Assembly: GCA_963513935.1 (NCBI GenBank)
Contig: OY740765.1
Span: 144,215,618-144,279,617 of the forward strand
Length of the DNA stretch: 64,000 bases
DNA from: Aphrophora alni
Lineage: Eukaryota; Arthropoda; Insecta; Hemiptera; Aphrophoridae
Direction: 5' to 3'
The notes under the pieces were generated by a model. That model worked only from the letters and a program-made list of their open reading frames with translations. It was not told the origin of the DNA and did no database searches. This document shows, in pieces, positions 34,997-43,279 of the stretch. The translations under genes and the position numbers were made by a program. Numbering within the stretch: the first letter of the stretch is position 1; the number at the start of each line of letters is the position of its first letter.

Positions 34997-37900
34997 CATT
35001 TTGTGTCCTCGTAAAAAAGTGGCATACTTTTTCCACAATTTTCGTCATTCTTTTTTGGGACCAAATAAAGTGTACAACTAACTGATGATCTCCTTTGTTT
35101 TCTGACATTTACAATTTTGACAACCCTCTTGAATTTAAGTCAAGTTTACTTTGCCAAGTATACGCAGCATAGAATTGGTTTGGTAAGCACAACAAATGTC
35201 TACCTCCGTTTTGACTAATCTTTAAGTTTCATGAAATCATGAACCGAAAAAGTGATTTTCGATCTCCCGCCCGTCCGTCGTCGTTGTCGTTAGTTATGGC
35301 ATTGTCGTTGTCATCTGGACGTAAGCGCGGTAGCGGCCAGAAAATCCTATTAAGATAGGAACATGAAATTGATATTTGGGACTTTAGTGTGCTAATATAG
35401 AGAGATAGGAAAATGAAATTTATATACGGAATTATAGTGTGCACATATAGAGAGATAAGAACATGTAATTTGATATAGGGGGCTCTTGAGTGCTGATATA
35501 GAAAGAAAGGAACATGGATATTTGTTATACTGGACTATAGTGTGCACATATAGAGAGATAGGAAAATGAAATTTATATACGGAATTATAGTGTGCACATA
35601 TAGAGAGATAAGAACATGTAATTTGATATAGGAGGCTCATGAGTGCTGATATAGAAAGAAAGGAACATGGATATTTGTTATACTGGACTATAGTGTGCAC
35701 ATATAGAGAGATAGGAAAATGAAATTTATATACGGAATTATAGTGTGCACATATAGAGAGATAAGAACATGTAATTTGATATAGGGGGCTCATGAGTGCT
35801 GATATAGAAAGAAAGGAACATGGATATTTGTTATACTGGACTATAGTGTGCACATATAGAGAGATAGGAAAATGAAATTTATATACGGAATTATAGTGTG
35901 CACATATAGAGAGATAAGAACATGTAATTTGATATAGGAGGCTCATGAGTGCTGATATAGAAAGAAAGGAACATGGATATTTGTTATACTGGACTATAGT
36001 GTGCACATATAGAGAGATAGGAAAATGAAATTTATATACGGAATTATAGTGTGCACATATAGAGAGATAAGAACATGTAATTTGATATAGGAGGCTCATG
36101 AGTGCTGATATAGAAAGAAAGGAACATGGATATTTGTTATACTGGACTATAGTGTGCACATATAGAGAGATAGGAAAATGAAATTTATATACGGAATTAT
36201 AGTGTGCACATATAGAGAGATAAGAACATGTAATTTGATATAGGGGGCTCTTGAGTGCTGATATAGAAAGAAAGGAACATGGATATTTGTTATACTGGAC
36301 TATAGTGTGCACATATAGAGAGATAGGAAAATGAAATTTATATACGGAATTATAGTGTGCACATATAGAGAGATAAGAACATGTAATTTGATATAGGGGG
36401 CTCTTGAGTGCTGATATAGAAAGAAAGGAACATGGATATTTGTTATACTGGACTATAGTGTGCACATATAGAGAGATAGGAAAATGAAATTTATATACGG
36501 GACTATAGTTTCCATATATAGAGATAGGAATGTGAAATTTAATATAGGGGACTCTAGTTTGATGATGTAGATAGATAGGAATATCAAATACTGTATAGTT
36601 GTGTGATGATTGTAGAACCCTATTGAAATTTAAAAAAAGTTTAATTGAAAATGTTAAATTAGACGCCATTTAAACAGTTTTTTTGTTCATATCTCTTGTA
36701 TTACGGTATTTAATTTATGTAATGTAATGTAACATGTAATGGTACTAACTCCAATAATTTACGATGGAAAATAGTGAAGTTGTGGTCTGAAATGTAATTT
36801 AAAACATTGATCTGTCAAGAAAATTTGATATTCGTAAAGTTACGTGGGTCGCATCACCGACACGACCGTAACGAATGGAGGCTCCATAGTATATGCACAG
36901 CTTCAAAGCCCGCCATGGTCGAGATACTGATACGAGCGAAGCAAGCGCTGACCTTTTAATATATACACATCTACGAGGACATACCCGACATTGATAATGT
37001 TGGTTCAAAATACGAGGTTTTGAAAAGTTTTGTAACAACCGTTTTAAACATACTCACCCTATGCAACCCTTTGCTTTACTAATACACGTTAACATTTTCC
37101 TTATCCCAAGAGACGTTAATAATTTAATGATTTTTTTTTTAATCGGTGCAGTAGTTCCTAAATTTTAACAATTTCCTATTGAGAGAAAGTCTACCTTCAT
37201 CCACTAACTTTTTGACATTTCAGCGACAACATGTCTTTAACAAACGTGAAAGTATTGTTAAAATCGTTTCAGGGGTTTCAAATGTTGGTGGTTTGGTTTG
37301 GATACCGCCGTGGGAAGCTAGTGGTTGAGTGTTTAGTTTTTGTAATACACTAACGAGTGTTTATCGATTCTATAATGTCCTGTCTTGAGGTTAAAAATTT
37401 AAAAGAGAATGGAAGCTCTAACAACTTGTATTTCATTTCATAACTTGCTTGTACTAACAAATTATTATCACTTTCACAATATTTAAATTTTATTATTTCT
37501 TTATTAATTATATAATAACTATTATAATAATTATTATTAATAATATGGTAATTATATAGCAGAGTAGCCTCACTTCAAAATCCATTTTTATGGGTTTTAT
37601 TCGTCAAATAAATGTTGGAAAAATATTTTATTATCGAAAAAAAGTGTTGGAAAGATGATTAGGCCTATAAACTAGTTCACCTCTGGGTCTTAGGAGGTTA
37701 AGGTGGCTCCGTATTTTCCTTGTTTTATTTTTTTATCCTCTACTACATACCTTACTTCATAAGAATAAATAATGTTTTCTTAGCTGTAAATATGTAGGGC
37801 TGTATTATTATAAGTCACGAAAGGTTTGGCCAGGTTGCTATATATATATATATAAAACCACCTGGCCAAACCTTCCGTACGTTTATTGAAGTGAATGTCA

Positions 37901-40576
37901 TGAGTATGAAAGATAACACAGAGTTAATTTTTTCACGAAAAAACAACTTGTGTAATTATATTATGTAATCATCTTTCCGACACTTTTTTTCGATAATAAA
38001 ATATTTTTCCAACATTTATTTGACGAATAAAAACCATAAAAATTGATTTTGAAGTGAGGCTACTCTGCTATATAATTACCAATAATATATATTACTCTTT
38101 TAAAATTAAAACAAGACAGAAGTGGTGTGTCTAGATATTCGTGGAGAAATTAAAACATGAAAGTAAGTGCTAAATATTTCTTCAATCTCATTAATCATAC
38201 AAATAATGTATAAGAATAAAATGAAATAAGAAAACTTATGAATAATTTGCAGTTTGTCCCACGAAGAGGTACACGCTTTAGATTTTCTATTAATTTCTTA
38301 TTCGTCAACCGATTTTTTGGTAACATTACATACTTTTTAATAAAGTTACCGAAAATGTTGTGTGAAAATTTCAACACACTGGTATTTATAGAAACATCAT
38401 GGAGACAACAGACACACAAAAACTTCTATGCATCTATACTTTTATACCTTTTACTCTTACAGGTTTAATTGTTGAACAGCTGTTAGATTCAAATTAAACA
38501 ACAATTATATTACAACAGAAACTTACAACCTAATTCTTTTTGACTAAAACCTTTTTTTCCTTTGTAGTTCCAAAATGGTTTTTATATTAAATGTTGAGCT
38601 TGATTTATGAGAAAAAACTATACAGTATAACAAACACACAGAACACAATTCTCATAAAAAAAAATACGCCTAAGTATCAGACGCGTTTCAACGACAAGGT
38701 CGTCCTCTTCAGTGATACACCAGCTACACCAACCAAACCACAACTATAGTTTGAGTTTTATAGTTTTGGTTTTTATAGTTGAGTAAAGAGTGTTGTGTGT
38801 GGGCCATTGTTTTTAATAACGTTGCAGAATCAATTAAACAATTTCAAGTTGCTTTCTTAGGTGTTGATCCATCGATCACTCACTCAATAATTACGCAAAA
38901 AAATTTCTTGTTGGAAATGAAAAGCGTAATGAAAAAGTACACTCGATCTCCTGATAGTGGAAGAGAAGAACCGGTATTAAGTTCATTACTCCGTTCTCCA
39001 TGTAAACTAATATCACTTAGAAAAGTAGAGCTTGAAATGCCCAAATCTTCAGTGCAAAACATTTTAAAGGAAAGCGAAATAAAATTTTACAAAAACCACC
39101 TAGTCGATAACCTAATTAAAGATGATCCGGACAGAAGAGTGGAGTTCTGTTCCCGCATCATTGATTTTCATGAAACTGATCTTGATTGGCATACTCGTAT
39201 TGTTTTCTCAGACGAGTCGACTTTCTACCGCAATGGTATTGTAAATAGACATAACTCTAATTATAACTACACCCAAAACCCTTACGTTGTTCATCAAAAA
39301 CTTCTTAAATCAAAAGGAATTGCTACCTGGACGGCTGGACTGCTAATGTCACTAATGATATTTCAGACAGCATCTGACTGATTCATATATAGGTATGAAT
39401 AAGTTTTAAATCGACAACTACTGCCTCATTTTACGGTTCCGGAAATGGTCCAAGCTGTTTTTCAACAAGATGTTGCTTCGCCCGACTATGCAAATTCAGT
39501 CAAACAATTGCTGAATAACAATCTTCAAGGGCGTTGGATTGGTTGTGGAAGTCAATTTTTTAGATTGGCCACCCCAGTCTCTTGTTTTAACTGTGTGACT
39601 TTCTCTTAAGGGGCTATTTAAAGGAGCAAGTGTACTCTCATAGTTTCAACAATGATGAGGATTTGAAGAGCGTTATCGAAGAGGATCCCACATGATCACT
39701 TTACAAAAGCGTACGAATCTGTGTTTAGCGTTGCTATCAGTGGATGGGTTTTAGTTTGAATAAAAAAATAATCATATTTTCATCGGTTTTTAACAACTGA
39801 TTTTTCATTGTATCAGCATCGACAGTCAACAATCTTATAGCAAAATATTATTTATTCTTTTTTAATTATTAACGTAAATACTATTTCTGTATACTCTTCA
39901 TCATGTGAATCGACCCTTGTAATGATGTATATCCTACTATTTATCTACAAAAAGTCGATGGAAGATATCATGGTACTTACCCAGCCCCATTTAAAATGTA
40001 ATACAATCAGATCTAAATGTAATGCCCAAAAGTTGGTTCCTTGAGCCTTGTAGGAAATGTTAATTTGTTTGATAGATCATAGGATCTTATACAGTAGGTA
40101 AGGATTGTTCTCTGAACCTCTTAATTGTGTATGTCACTATTTTCGCGACATCGTCGTAAATGTGTACTTAAAGCCTCTACTCGTGCCAGTGTCTCGTCCT
40201 TGGCGGGTATCGAAATGTGTTTCACATGTGTGAAAGAGTATCCACTTACTACGCTCGTGTTTGCAACTTGGCCCTGGATTTCTTCCATTTACGAATTATC
40301 AAATTTTTTCTTGAGATTTTAGGGTTTGAAATTACATTTTTTGACAATACCTTTACTATTTGTCATTGTACAGAGGTTTCATTAATTCCATTACGTTACT
40401 TTTTTATCAATTGTAATTTTTTTGGAAAGTTATTGGTTTTCGAGATATTCAACATTAAATATTTCAAACGGGCGCAATCATACAACATAAAGTTTTCATT
40501 TTCAGTGTACTTATAAAACGTAACATACAAAATGCGTATAATAAATCTAAGCTCAATATCTTTTCTATTTCCAAAG

Positions 40577-40623
<47 letters not shown>

Positions 40624-41011
40624 TTTACAAAAAAGCGGTTACGGTATTTGAAAACTAAACTTTTTCGGGGAAATGTTTGTTCTTAATTTTTCTTATCCTG
40701 ACCCACAGAATCATTTCCTAAAGTTTGACAGCTTACTTACGGGACAGGACGTATATGAAATAATAATGTTTTTTTAAATACATCCAGAGTATGATCCAAA
40801 TAAAACAACACCACATACAAAAAATTCTACAATATCGTGTGTAAAGATAAAACTAATATTAAGTTTAACAAATAAAATTTAAAATAAAAACGACTACATT
40901 TGTAATAAAAACAAAAAATATATATACAAATTGTCTTAAGTTTAGCAAATATCAACTTACCGTTAAAGCTAGGGCAATTAAAATCGTGAAGAACAAACTG
41001 TAGACCGCCAT
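22964..41011 (-). CDS. Secreted two-module cysteine-rich protein (five exons)
   Basis: Gene model joined from 41011-40961, 34853-34586, 32645-32275, 26452-26026 and 23334-22964 on the minus strand; 495 residues. All four introns are GT-AG and their phases (0, 1, 0, 1) connect without a stop. Exon 1 is a signal peptide, so the product is probably secreted. The mature part has two copies of one module (exons 2+3 and 4+5) of about 210 residues, each with six cysteines. Cysteine spacings are C-x21-C, C-x36/37-C, C-x14/15-C, C-x35-C, C-x21-C in both. A Thr/Pro-rich linker of about 48 residues separates them. Five N-x-S/T sites (NFS, NTT, NVS, NLS, NAS) and no membrane segment after the signal. The modules are Ala/Ser/Asn/Asp-rich and look helical. 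I do not recognise the family; a remote relation to insect-specific cysteine-rich secreted families such as TsetseEP/DUF725 is only a guess. Codon use is ordinary. Confidence 0.85.
23335..26025 (-). other. Intron 4
   Basis: 2691 bases, phase 1, very AT-rich. It holds a family 2 interspersed copy near its 3' end (about 23370-23530). No coding frame elsewhere; the 81-codon plus frame at 23516-23761 has no support. Confidence 0.7.
23370..23535 (+). repeat. Interspersed family 2, copy 4
   Basis: AGGAAGAAAAGAATATAAAATG, CTCTAATAGTGTCAGGATGG, AACAAGAGTTAGTC and GATATGAAAGATGAAAGAG match the copies at 4165, 9420 and 15460. Lies inside intron 4. Confidence 0.55.
26026..26452 (-). CDS. Exon 4: mucin-like linker and first half of module 2
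   Basis: Acceptor TTGTGCACAG before 26452, phase 0; donor G|GTAATG at 26025, phase 1. The first 47 or so residues are a Thr/Pro/Gln linker (for example TTTPQPTPPP), a likely O-glycosylation stretch, with the N-site NVS. Then comes a helical segment with heptad-like Leu/Ile (AIIESAINRYKQYDDRINKL) and one Cys fifteen residues before the exon junction (C-Y-K-T-A). Exon 2 has C-S-K-T-A at the same position. A stronger-looking donor GTAAGT lies 81 bases further on (exon end 25945) but would create TAG at the junction with exon 5, so the upstream donor is preferred. Confidence 0.82.
26755..27390. repeat. Diverged direct duplication
   Basis: Two segments about 470 bases apart (about 26758-26920 and 27225-27385) share GGATCTGAAGATCAATAGTAT / GGGTCTGAAGATCAATAGTATATACAGAA. 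They also share GCTTTTGCGGGGATTTG / ATTTTTGCAGGGTTTTTG and ATTTCTGAAGTTCTA / ATTTCTGGGGTAGTTCTA. Could be the remains of long terminal repeats of a minus-strand element or a plain duplication. Confidence 0.45.
27340..28300 (-). pseudogene. LTR-retrotransposon gag relic
   Basis: Minus strand from ATG at 28300 (MDLSNTDIHKF, then a stop). The frame continues with several stops through QELGDLKSLRNAKRTL, then FIARYKIVSKANGSKKET followed by LLPTYLVKIVLNWYESF. The pattern F-x-x-RY-x-x-x-x-x-A-N-G-x-x...LPxYLxxxALxWYE is the capsid region of Ty3/gypsy-type gag. Further on GLKPEIC and LLENVPNN resemble capsid C-terminal helices. No protease or polymerase is visible downstream, so the element is truncated. 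Confidence 0.6.
28466..28485 (-). other. Candidate primer-binding site of the gag relic
   Basis: Minus strand TGGTGGGTCCCCAACATCCG lies 166 bases upstream of the gag ATG. It has the form of a complement to a tRNA 3' end (…CCACCA). If real, the 5' LTR ends at 28486. I could not find the LTR start or its partner. Confidence 0.35.
29458..30195 (+). pseudogene. piggyBac-type transposase, C-terminal relic
   Basis: Plus strand, several frames. TNRNVIADSWFSSTK (about 29516-29560) matches the piggyBac R-N-V-T-A-D-N-W-F block. KTVVLVSSMNHD (about 29641) matches the V-x-L-L-S-T-x-H block. VDSLDKKYVTYSATRKTHRW (about 29748-29807) followed by P-L-R-I-F is the highly characteristic G-V-D-x-x-D...Y-S..R-K-T-R-R-W-P block with its catalytic Asp. 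A decayed Cys/His-rich tail (KDRKTNNVCH) follows near 30105-30130. Stops and shifts throughout. Inserted in intron 3 on the opposite strand to the host gene. Confidence 0.75.
30774..30905 (+). repeat. Interspersed family 1, fragment F
   Basis: ACTATACAAAATATAGGGTAAATTTGGTAA with a following 'tctacttccgttttggac' matches the left end of family 1 (compare 10643 and 45016). The C12 run at 30204-30215 and G10 run at 30579-30588 lie just upstream. Confidence 0.45.
31840..32060. repeat. Foldback family 3, partial copy
   Basis: Contains 'atggttttcgagatattctacgttaaacatttt', a 'ggtacactggtaaaagttacat' segment and 'atgttatctgttttcaaagatataa', matching part of 43811-44432 in order. Confidence 0.45.
32275..32645 (-). 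CDS. Exon 3: second half of module 1
   Basis: Acceptor TGTTTCCAG before 32645; two bases complete a Gly codon with exon 2. Donor CTC|GTAAGT at 32274, phase 0. 371 bases, 123 full codons, Cys at positions 7, 45, 61, 97 and 119 after the junction. Contains the N-glycosylation site NTT. The reverse strand also has a long frame (32303-32635), a shadow of this exon. Confidence 0.87.
33080..33530 (+). mobile_element. SINE/RTE-like element with 127-bp internal duplication
   Basis: Opens with AACTAGCTGATGCTCCCAGT-TTCACCTGGG, a diverged form of the TAGCTGATGCCCGCGG-CTTCGCCCG head found in many insect SINE/RTE repeats. A 92-base segment is present twice (about 33264-33355 and 33391-33482, spacing 127), including TTCTTAGTACGCGTCTAC in both. 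It ends with GTGATCAGTCAATGGG-TTGTGACTTATATATAT, again typical for this repeat type. Confidence 0.6.
34415..34450 (+). ncRNA. Hammerhead-like motif (copy d, core mutated)
   Basis: GGAT-TTGATGA-T-GACATGTC-GAAA-CCTGTA-ATCC. Stem I GGAT/ATCC, stem II GAC/GTC, GAAA, and triplet GUA are in the right order. The first core base is U instead of C, which should abolish cleavage. Related in layout to the copies at 10480, 21461 and 38674. Confidence 0.3.
34586..34853 (-). CDS. Exon 2: first half of module 1
   Basis: Acceptor TTTTAG before 34853, phase 0; donor AGAG|GTAAGA at 34585, phase 1. 268 bases. Begins NAGVSAQVSAEDQKT, which probably contains the signal cleavage site (after A-G-V-S-A or N-A). Ends with a helical stretch and C-S-K-T-A-N-F-S fifteen residues before the junction, aligning with C-Y-K-T-A of exon 4. 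N-glycosylation site NFS. Confidence 0.87.
34941..34995. repeat. (AC)n microsatellite, 55 bp
   Basis: Uninterrupted AC repeat of 27.5 units on the plus strand, TG in the sense of the gene, ending about 87 bases before the exon 2 acceptor. Val/Cys-repeat frames over it are artefacts. Confidence 0.95.
35147..37075 (+). repeat. Interspersed family 1, copy G, expanded by a tandem array
   Basis: Left part 35147-35340 has the family's 'aagtatacgcagcatag', 'gtgattttcgatctcccgcc' and 'acgtaagcgcggtagcggcca' landmarks. After the tandem array (35345-36560) the family resumes with 'gacgccatttaaacagttttttt', 'tcaccgacacgaccgtaacgaa' and 'ttttaaacatactcacccta'. The terminal 250 or so bases including CTGGGTAAGT are missing. 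Confidence 0.75.
35345..36560. repeat. 153-bp higher-order tandem repeat (3 x about 51 bp)
   Basis: Period 153: GTGCTGATATAG occurs at 35490, 35643, 35796, 35949, 36102, 36255 and 36408. Each period consists of three related subunits of about 51 bases beginning GTGCACATATAGAGAGATAGG, GTGCACATATAGAGAGATAAG and GTGCTGATATAGAAAGAAAGG. The subunits derive from the 'agataggaacatgaaattt...gtgctaatatag' segment that is single-copy in the other family 1 elements. Because 153 is divisible by three, the minus strand stays open for 425 codons (36669-35392) as a 51-residue repeat; this is a by-product, not a gene. Units vary mainly at ggggg/ggagg and ctcttg/ctcatg. Confidence 0.92.
37547..38080. mobile_element. 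534-bp foldback transposon with 8-bp target duplication
   Basis: Terminal inverted repeats 37547-37660 and 37967-38080 (114 bases, 3 mismatches), starting GGTAATTATATAGCAGAGTA. Flanked on both sides by AATAATAT (37539-37546 and 38081-38088). A second perfect 15-base inverted pair lies in the middle (37821-37835 and 37860-37874, AAGGTTTGGCCAGGT) around a (TA)n loop. No protein. Eight-base duplications are typical of hAT-type transposases, so a hAT-driven non-autonomous element is the best guess; the flanks are AT-rich, so the duplication could be chance. Confidence 0.8.
38674..38718 (-). ncRNA. Hammerhead ribozyme candidate (copy c, best)
   Basis: Minus strand 5' to 3': stem I GUAUCA (38718-38713), core CUGAAGA (38712-38706), stem II hairpin with ACGAC-CUU-GUCGU, core GAAA (38689-38686), mini stem III A-C-GC-G-U, cleavage triplet GUC, then stem I partner UGAUAC (38679-38674). 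All six stem I pairs are Watson-Crick. Very short stem III is known from hammerheads of Penelope-like elements and retrozymes. One extra base lies between CUGAAGA and stem II, and the closing pair of stem II would be G-U, so activity is uncertain. Confidence 0.55.
38785..39765 (+). pseudogene. Tc1/mariner-superfamily transposase relic
   Basis: A plus-strand frame is open to 39381 and contains DDPDRRVEFCSRIIDF and IVFSDESTFYRNGIVNRHN, the first catalytic Asp region of mariner-like transposases. After that, in a shifted frame, VFQQDVASPDYANSVKQLL holds the second Asp (Q-Q-D). The third Asp region (usually W-P-x-x-S-P-D-L-T) reads W-P-P-Q-S-L-V-L-T, so the Asp is lost, followed by a stop. GYLKEQVYSHS and then SVIEEDPT continue in yet another frame to about 39690. 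At least three frame changes plus the lost catalytic residue: dead. The N-terminal DNA-binding part is not recognisable. Confidence 0.75.
39975..40395 (-). repeat. Interspersed family 1, copy H (truncated)
   Basis: ACTTACCCAG at 39975, then 'gagccttgtaggaaatgttaa', 'gatagatcataggatctta', and the TACGCTCGTGTTTGC block near 40250. Small plus-strand frames at 40125-40516 are inside it. Confidence 0.65.
40420..40640. repeat. Partial foldback family 3 copy and (TA)n tract
   Basis: 'gttattggttttcgagatattcaacatt' and 'acttataaaacgtaacatacaaaatgcg' match foldback family 3; a (TA)n microsatellite (40578-40606) followed by a T run is embedded. Confidence 0.5.
40961..41011 (-). CDS. Exon 1: signal peptide
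   Basis: 51 bases encode MAVYSLFFTILIALALT, a compact hydrophobic leader, then donor ACG|GTAAGT in phase 0. The ATG has A at -3 and G at +4. The next in-frame residues come from exon 2, whose start NAGVSA gives small residues suitable for signal peptidase. Preceded by a TATA box at a fitting distance. Confidence 0.88.
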
Positions 41012-41059
41012 CTTTAGACTCGACAAACTCACAGTTTATAGCTCGACATTCTCTGTGTG

Positions 41060-41067
41060 TTTATATA
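41060..41067 (-). promoter_or_regulatory. TATA box of the secreted-protein gene
   Basis: TATATAAA on the minus strand, 49 bases upstream of the ATG; transcription would start near 41030-41036, leaving a 5' UTR of about 20-25 bases. A weaker TATAAA at about 41035-41040 is too close to the ATG. Confidence 0.65.
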
Positions 41068-41337
41068 CTAAACTTTGTTTTATCTAAAATGTAAAAAAAC
41101 AAGAAAAACAAATAAATCACACTAATACTTTAACACCTTGGCAATGCGTCATATTGTCGTTAGATCATCATGTTCTACGAAAAACAAATTTAAATATTTT
41201 TTACAAACTTACAGAATTCTCAAATTAGTTTTGTCTTATATTTTTATTTGTTTTGTTTAAGTAGTCGGCAAATTTCTTTTGAATTATGCAGACATAGTGT
41301 AACAAGTTAATGGGGCGCCATCATGGTACTTACCCAG

Positions 41338-41900
41338 CTCGATCATAAAATTACAATACCAGCAGATCTTCTATATTATGTAATGTCCAAAACTTGGCAC
41401 TTGTAGGAAATATTAAATTATACTGTTAGATCAACCAGTACCTTGTGTTTTAAAACAGTTGTTACACGGGTTTTTTGTACCTCGTATTTGTGTATATTAC
41501 TAGTTTATTTATGTCGGCTAGGTTCAAACGGGCTTCGTAGATGTTTATATATTAAAATGTTTTCACTCGCTACGCTAGTGTCGGTGAGTCGGTTCTGCCG
41601 GATTTCGTATACCAATCGAATATCACATTGTCTTTTGAGGTCAAGATTCGAAATTACATTTTTGACAAGAACTTCACAATTTATCGTCGTAGAGAGGTGG
41701 TACCATAACATGCATAAATAAAATCTACAAATTTGTATCTAATTTAGTGTGGTACAAGTAAACTAAAACAGGAGAAATAGACTAACAATAGTTTAAAATA
41801 GTAGTGGTTTTGACATTTTAAATTTGTATTTTTTGAATTTCAATAGGGTTCTATTTCAGATAGGGTTTCTATGAACTTTAAGATAGTCTAGTAGACTAAG
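41338..41900 (-). repeat. Interspersed family 1, copy I
   Basis: Preceded by GGCGCCATCATGGT and starting ACTTACCCAG at 41338. It has 'gtatattactagtttatttatgtcggctagg', the CACTCGCTACGCTAGTGTCGG block near 41566 and 'tttcaatagggttctatttcagatag' towards 41900. Open frames at 41443-41721 (plus) and 41505-41711 (minus) lie inside it. Confidence 0.65.
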
Positions 41901-41904
41901 TATA

Positions 41905-42630
41905 AGCGAAGATAGAAAATTTAAAAAAAAAATATTGTTTTTGTTCTGTATGATGGATAAGAAATAATGTGTTATCCAACAACATATAAGATTTATATAG
42001 AAAATGTTGTTGTTGGGACATTGTTGGGACAAGATGGGACATTGTTATTTAAAGTAAGTGTTTTTGAAGTTTTAAAAACATTGCAGATTTGAAAAATTTG
42101 GTATTCATATATGATGTAAATGAAAAATTAGGAAATACAAAACAGGAATAGAAGAATTAAATGCTGTTTTAGAGTTAATTATTTCTAATTTAAGTGTAAA
42201 AACTTATCGGGGAAAACTTTCCAAAAGTCATCCCCCCCCTCTTTTAAGTTTTCAATAAGTGAATGTAAGAAGATTTCCTTTAGCATTTTTAAAACACAAT
42301 ACAGAACTTGAAAAGAGCTGAAAAATCAATAATTTTAGGACTAGTCACAAATTTTAATAAGTAAAGGAAGACAATTAAAATATTGGTGTTAACAATATCA
42401 GAGCAGCCTCTAATACCCGAGGACTATTTTTTAATCTTAGCAGTAACTGTATTCAGTCAGTTCCTGTATTTAGTTCAAAGAATTTAGTTGCTTTTTCTAT
42501 GTTTATTTTTTGGTGCGTCATAAAAAAGTAACGATGATTATGTTTTATAGAGAAGCATTTACAATAATTTACGTTTATTTAACGCTACGAATCGAGATAA
42601 TCCGGTTGACAGGGCTTAATTTAATAGGAT
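41905..42630. other. AT-rich DNA, nothing recognised
   Basis: Holds a C8 run at 42232-42239 and a doubled 'tgttgggaca' near 42013-42034. No gene or repeat family identified. Confidence 0.4.
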
Positions 42631-42639
42631 TAGTTGAAA

Positions 42640-42890
42640 ATTCCGGCAAATTTTAGTGTGAAAGACACCCCACGATCAGGCCGCTCTTCAAGTTTTTTCA
42701 AATAAAAAATCACCCTTCATCAGAAAATTAACGATAATGACCCTACATCAGTTTTGTAAAGAACTATTACAGCATATTGATAGTAATATTCATTTTACTT
42801 CAGATATGTGTTTCAGTGATGAAACAATCTTTTCTTTACACAATTGCCGATATTGACCAAATAAAAATCCGGTTTCTTTTAGTTCATTTA
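42640..42890 (+). pseudogene. Mariner-type transposase fragment
   Basis: VKDTPRSGRSS near 42659 is the N-terminal linker (usually ...GSVKDRPRSGRP). DMCFSDETIFSLHNCRY followed by a stop and PNKNP near 42803-42860 is the first catalytic Asp region, with about six codons deleted relative to the copy at 38785. The middle is largely missing. G10 (42892-42901) and G9 (42919-42927) runs follow at once. Confidence 0.6.
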
Positions 42891-43279
42891 AGGGGGGGGG
42901 GTAATACCTTCATTCATAGGGGGGGGGAGTTATTCATATGAGAAATCAGAGCTGAAACTAAACTCGAATTCGGTTCTAACTGAAGGAGCTAAATAAAGCA
43001 TATCAGTCCTTCCTGTGAATTTGCAATCAGGAGAAATAGGAATTTTTCGGAAAAATAATTGATTCGGTAAAGAGAATCCCTTTCATTTAGGAGATTCTAA
43101 GGTCTGGCATGTACCATTGAAATATGATTAGAAGAACTCAAAATTTTGGTGTCTGTGAAAACTGAAAGGAACTGAAATACGGCACTAACTTTCTCACACA
43201 ATTGTCCACAAAACCAAACACAAATTAAAATAATCGTAGCTGTCTCCCCAAAATGTCGGTAATACTACTTGCACTTAAA

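Larger units (their letters stand above)
34854..40960 (-). other. Intron 1
   Basis: 6107 bases, phase 0, directly after the signal-peptide exon. Contains the TG tract, family 1 copies G and H, the 153-bp higher-order repeat, the 534-bp foldback, the mariner-like relic and a hammerhead-like motif. Confidence 0.7.

Noticed and set aside
34759..35108. Two minus-strand frames rich in Val-Cys repeats
   Set aside because: Produced by the (AC)n microsatellite; the overlapping real exon 2 uses defined splice sites instead.
35392..36669. 425-residue minus-strand open frame
   Set aside because: It is a 153-bp tandem repeat read through; the period is divisible by three, so no stop arises. No start context or domain.
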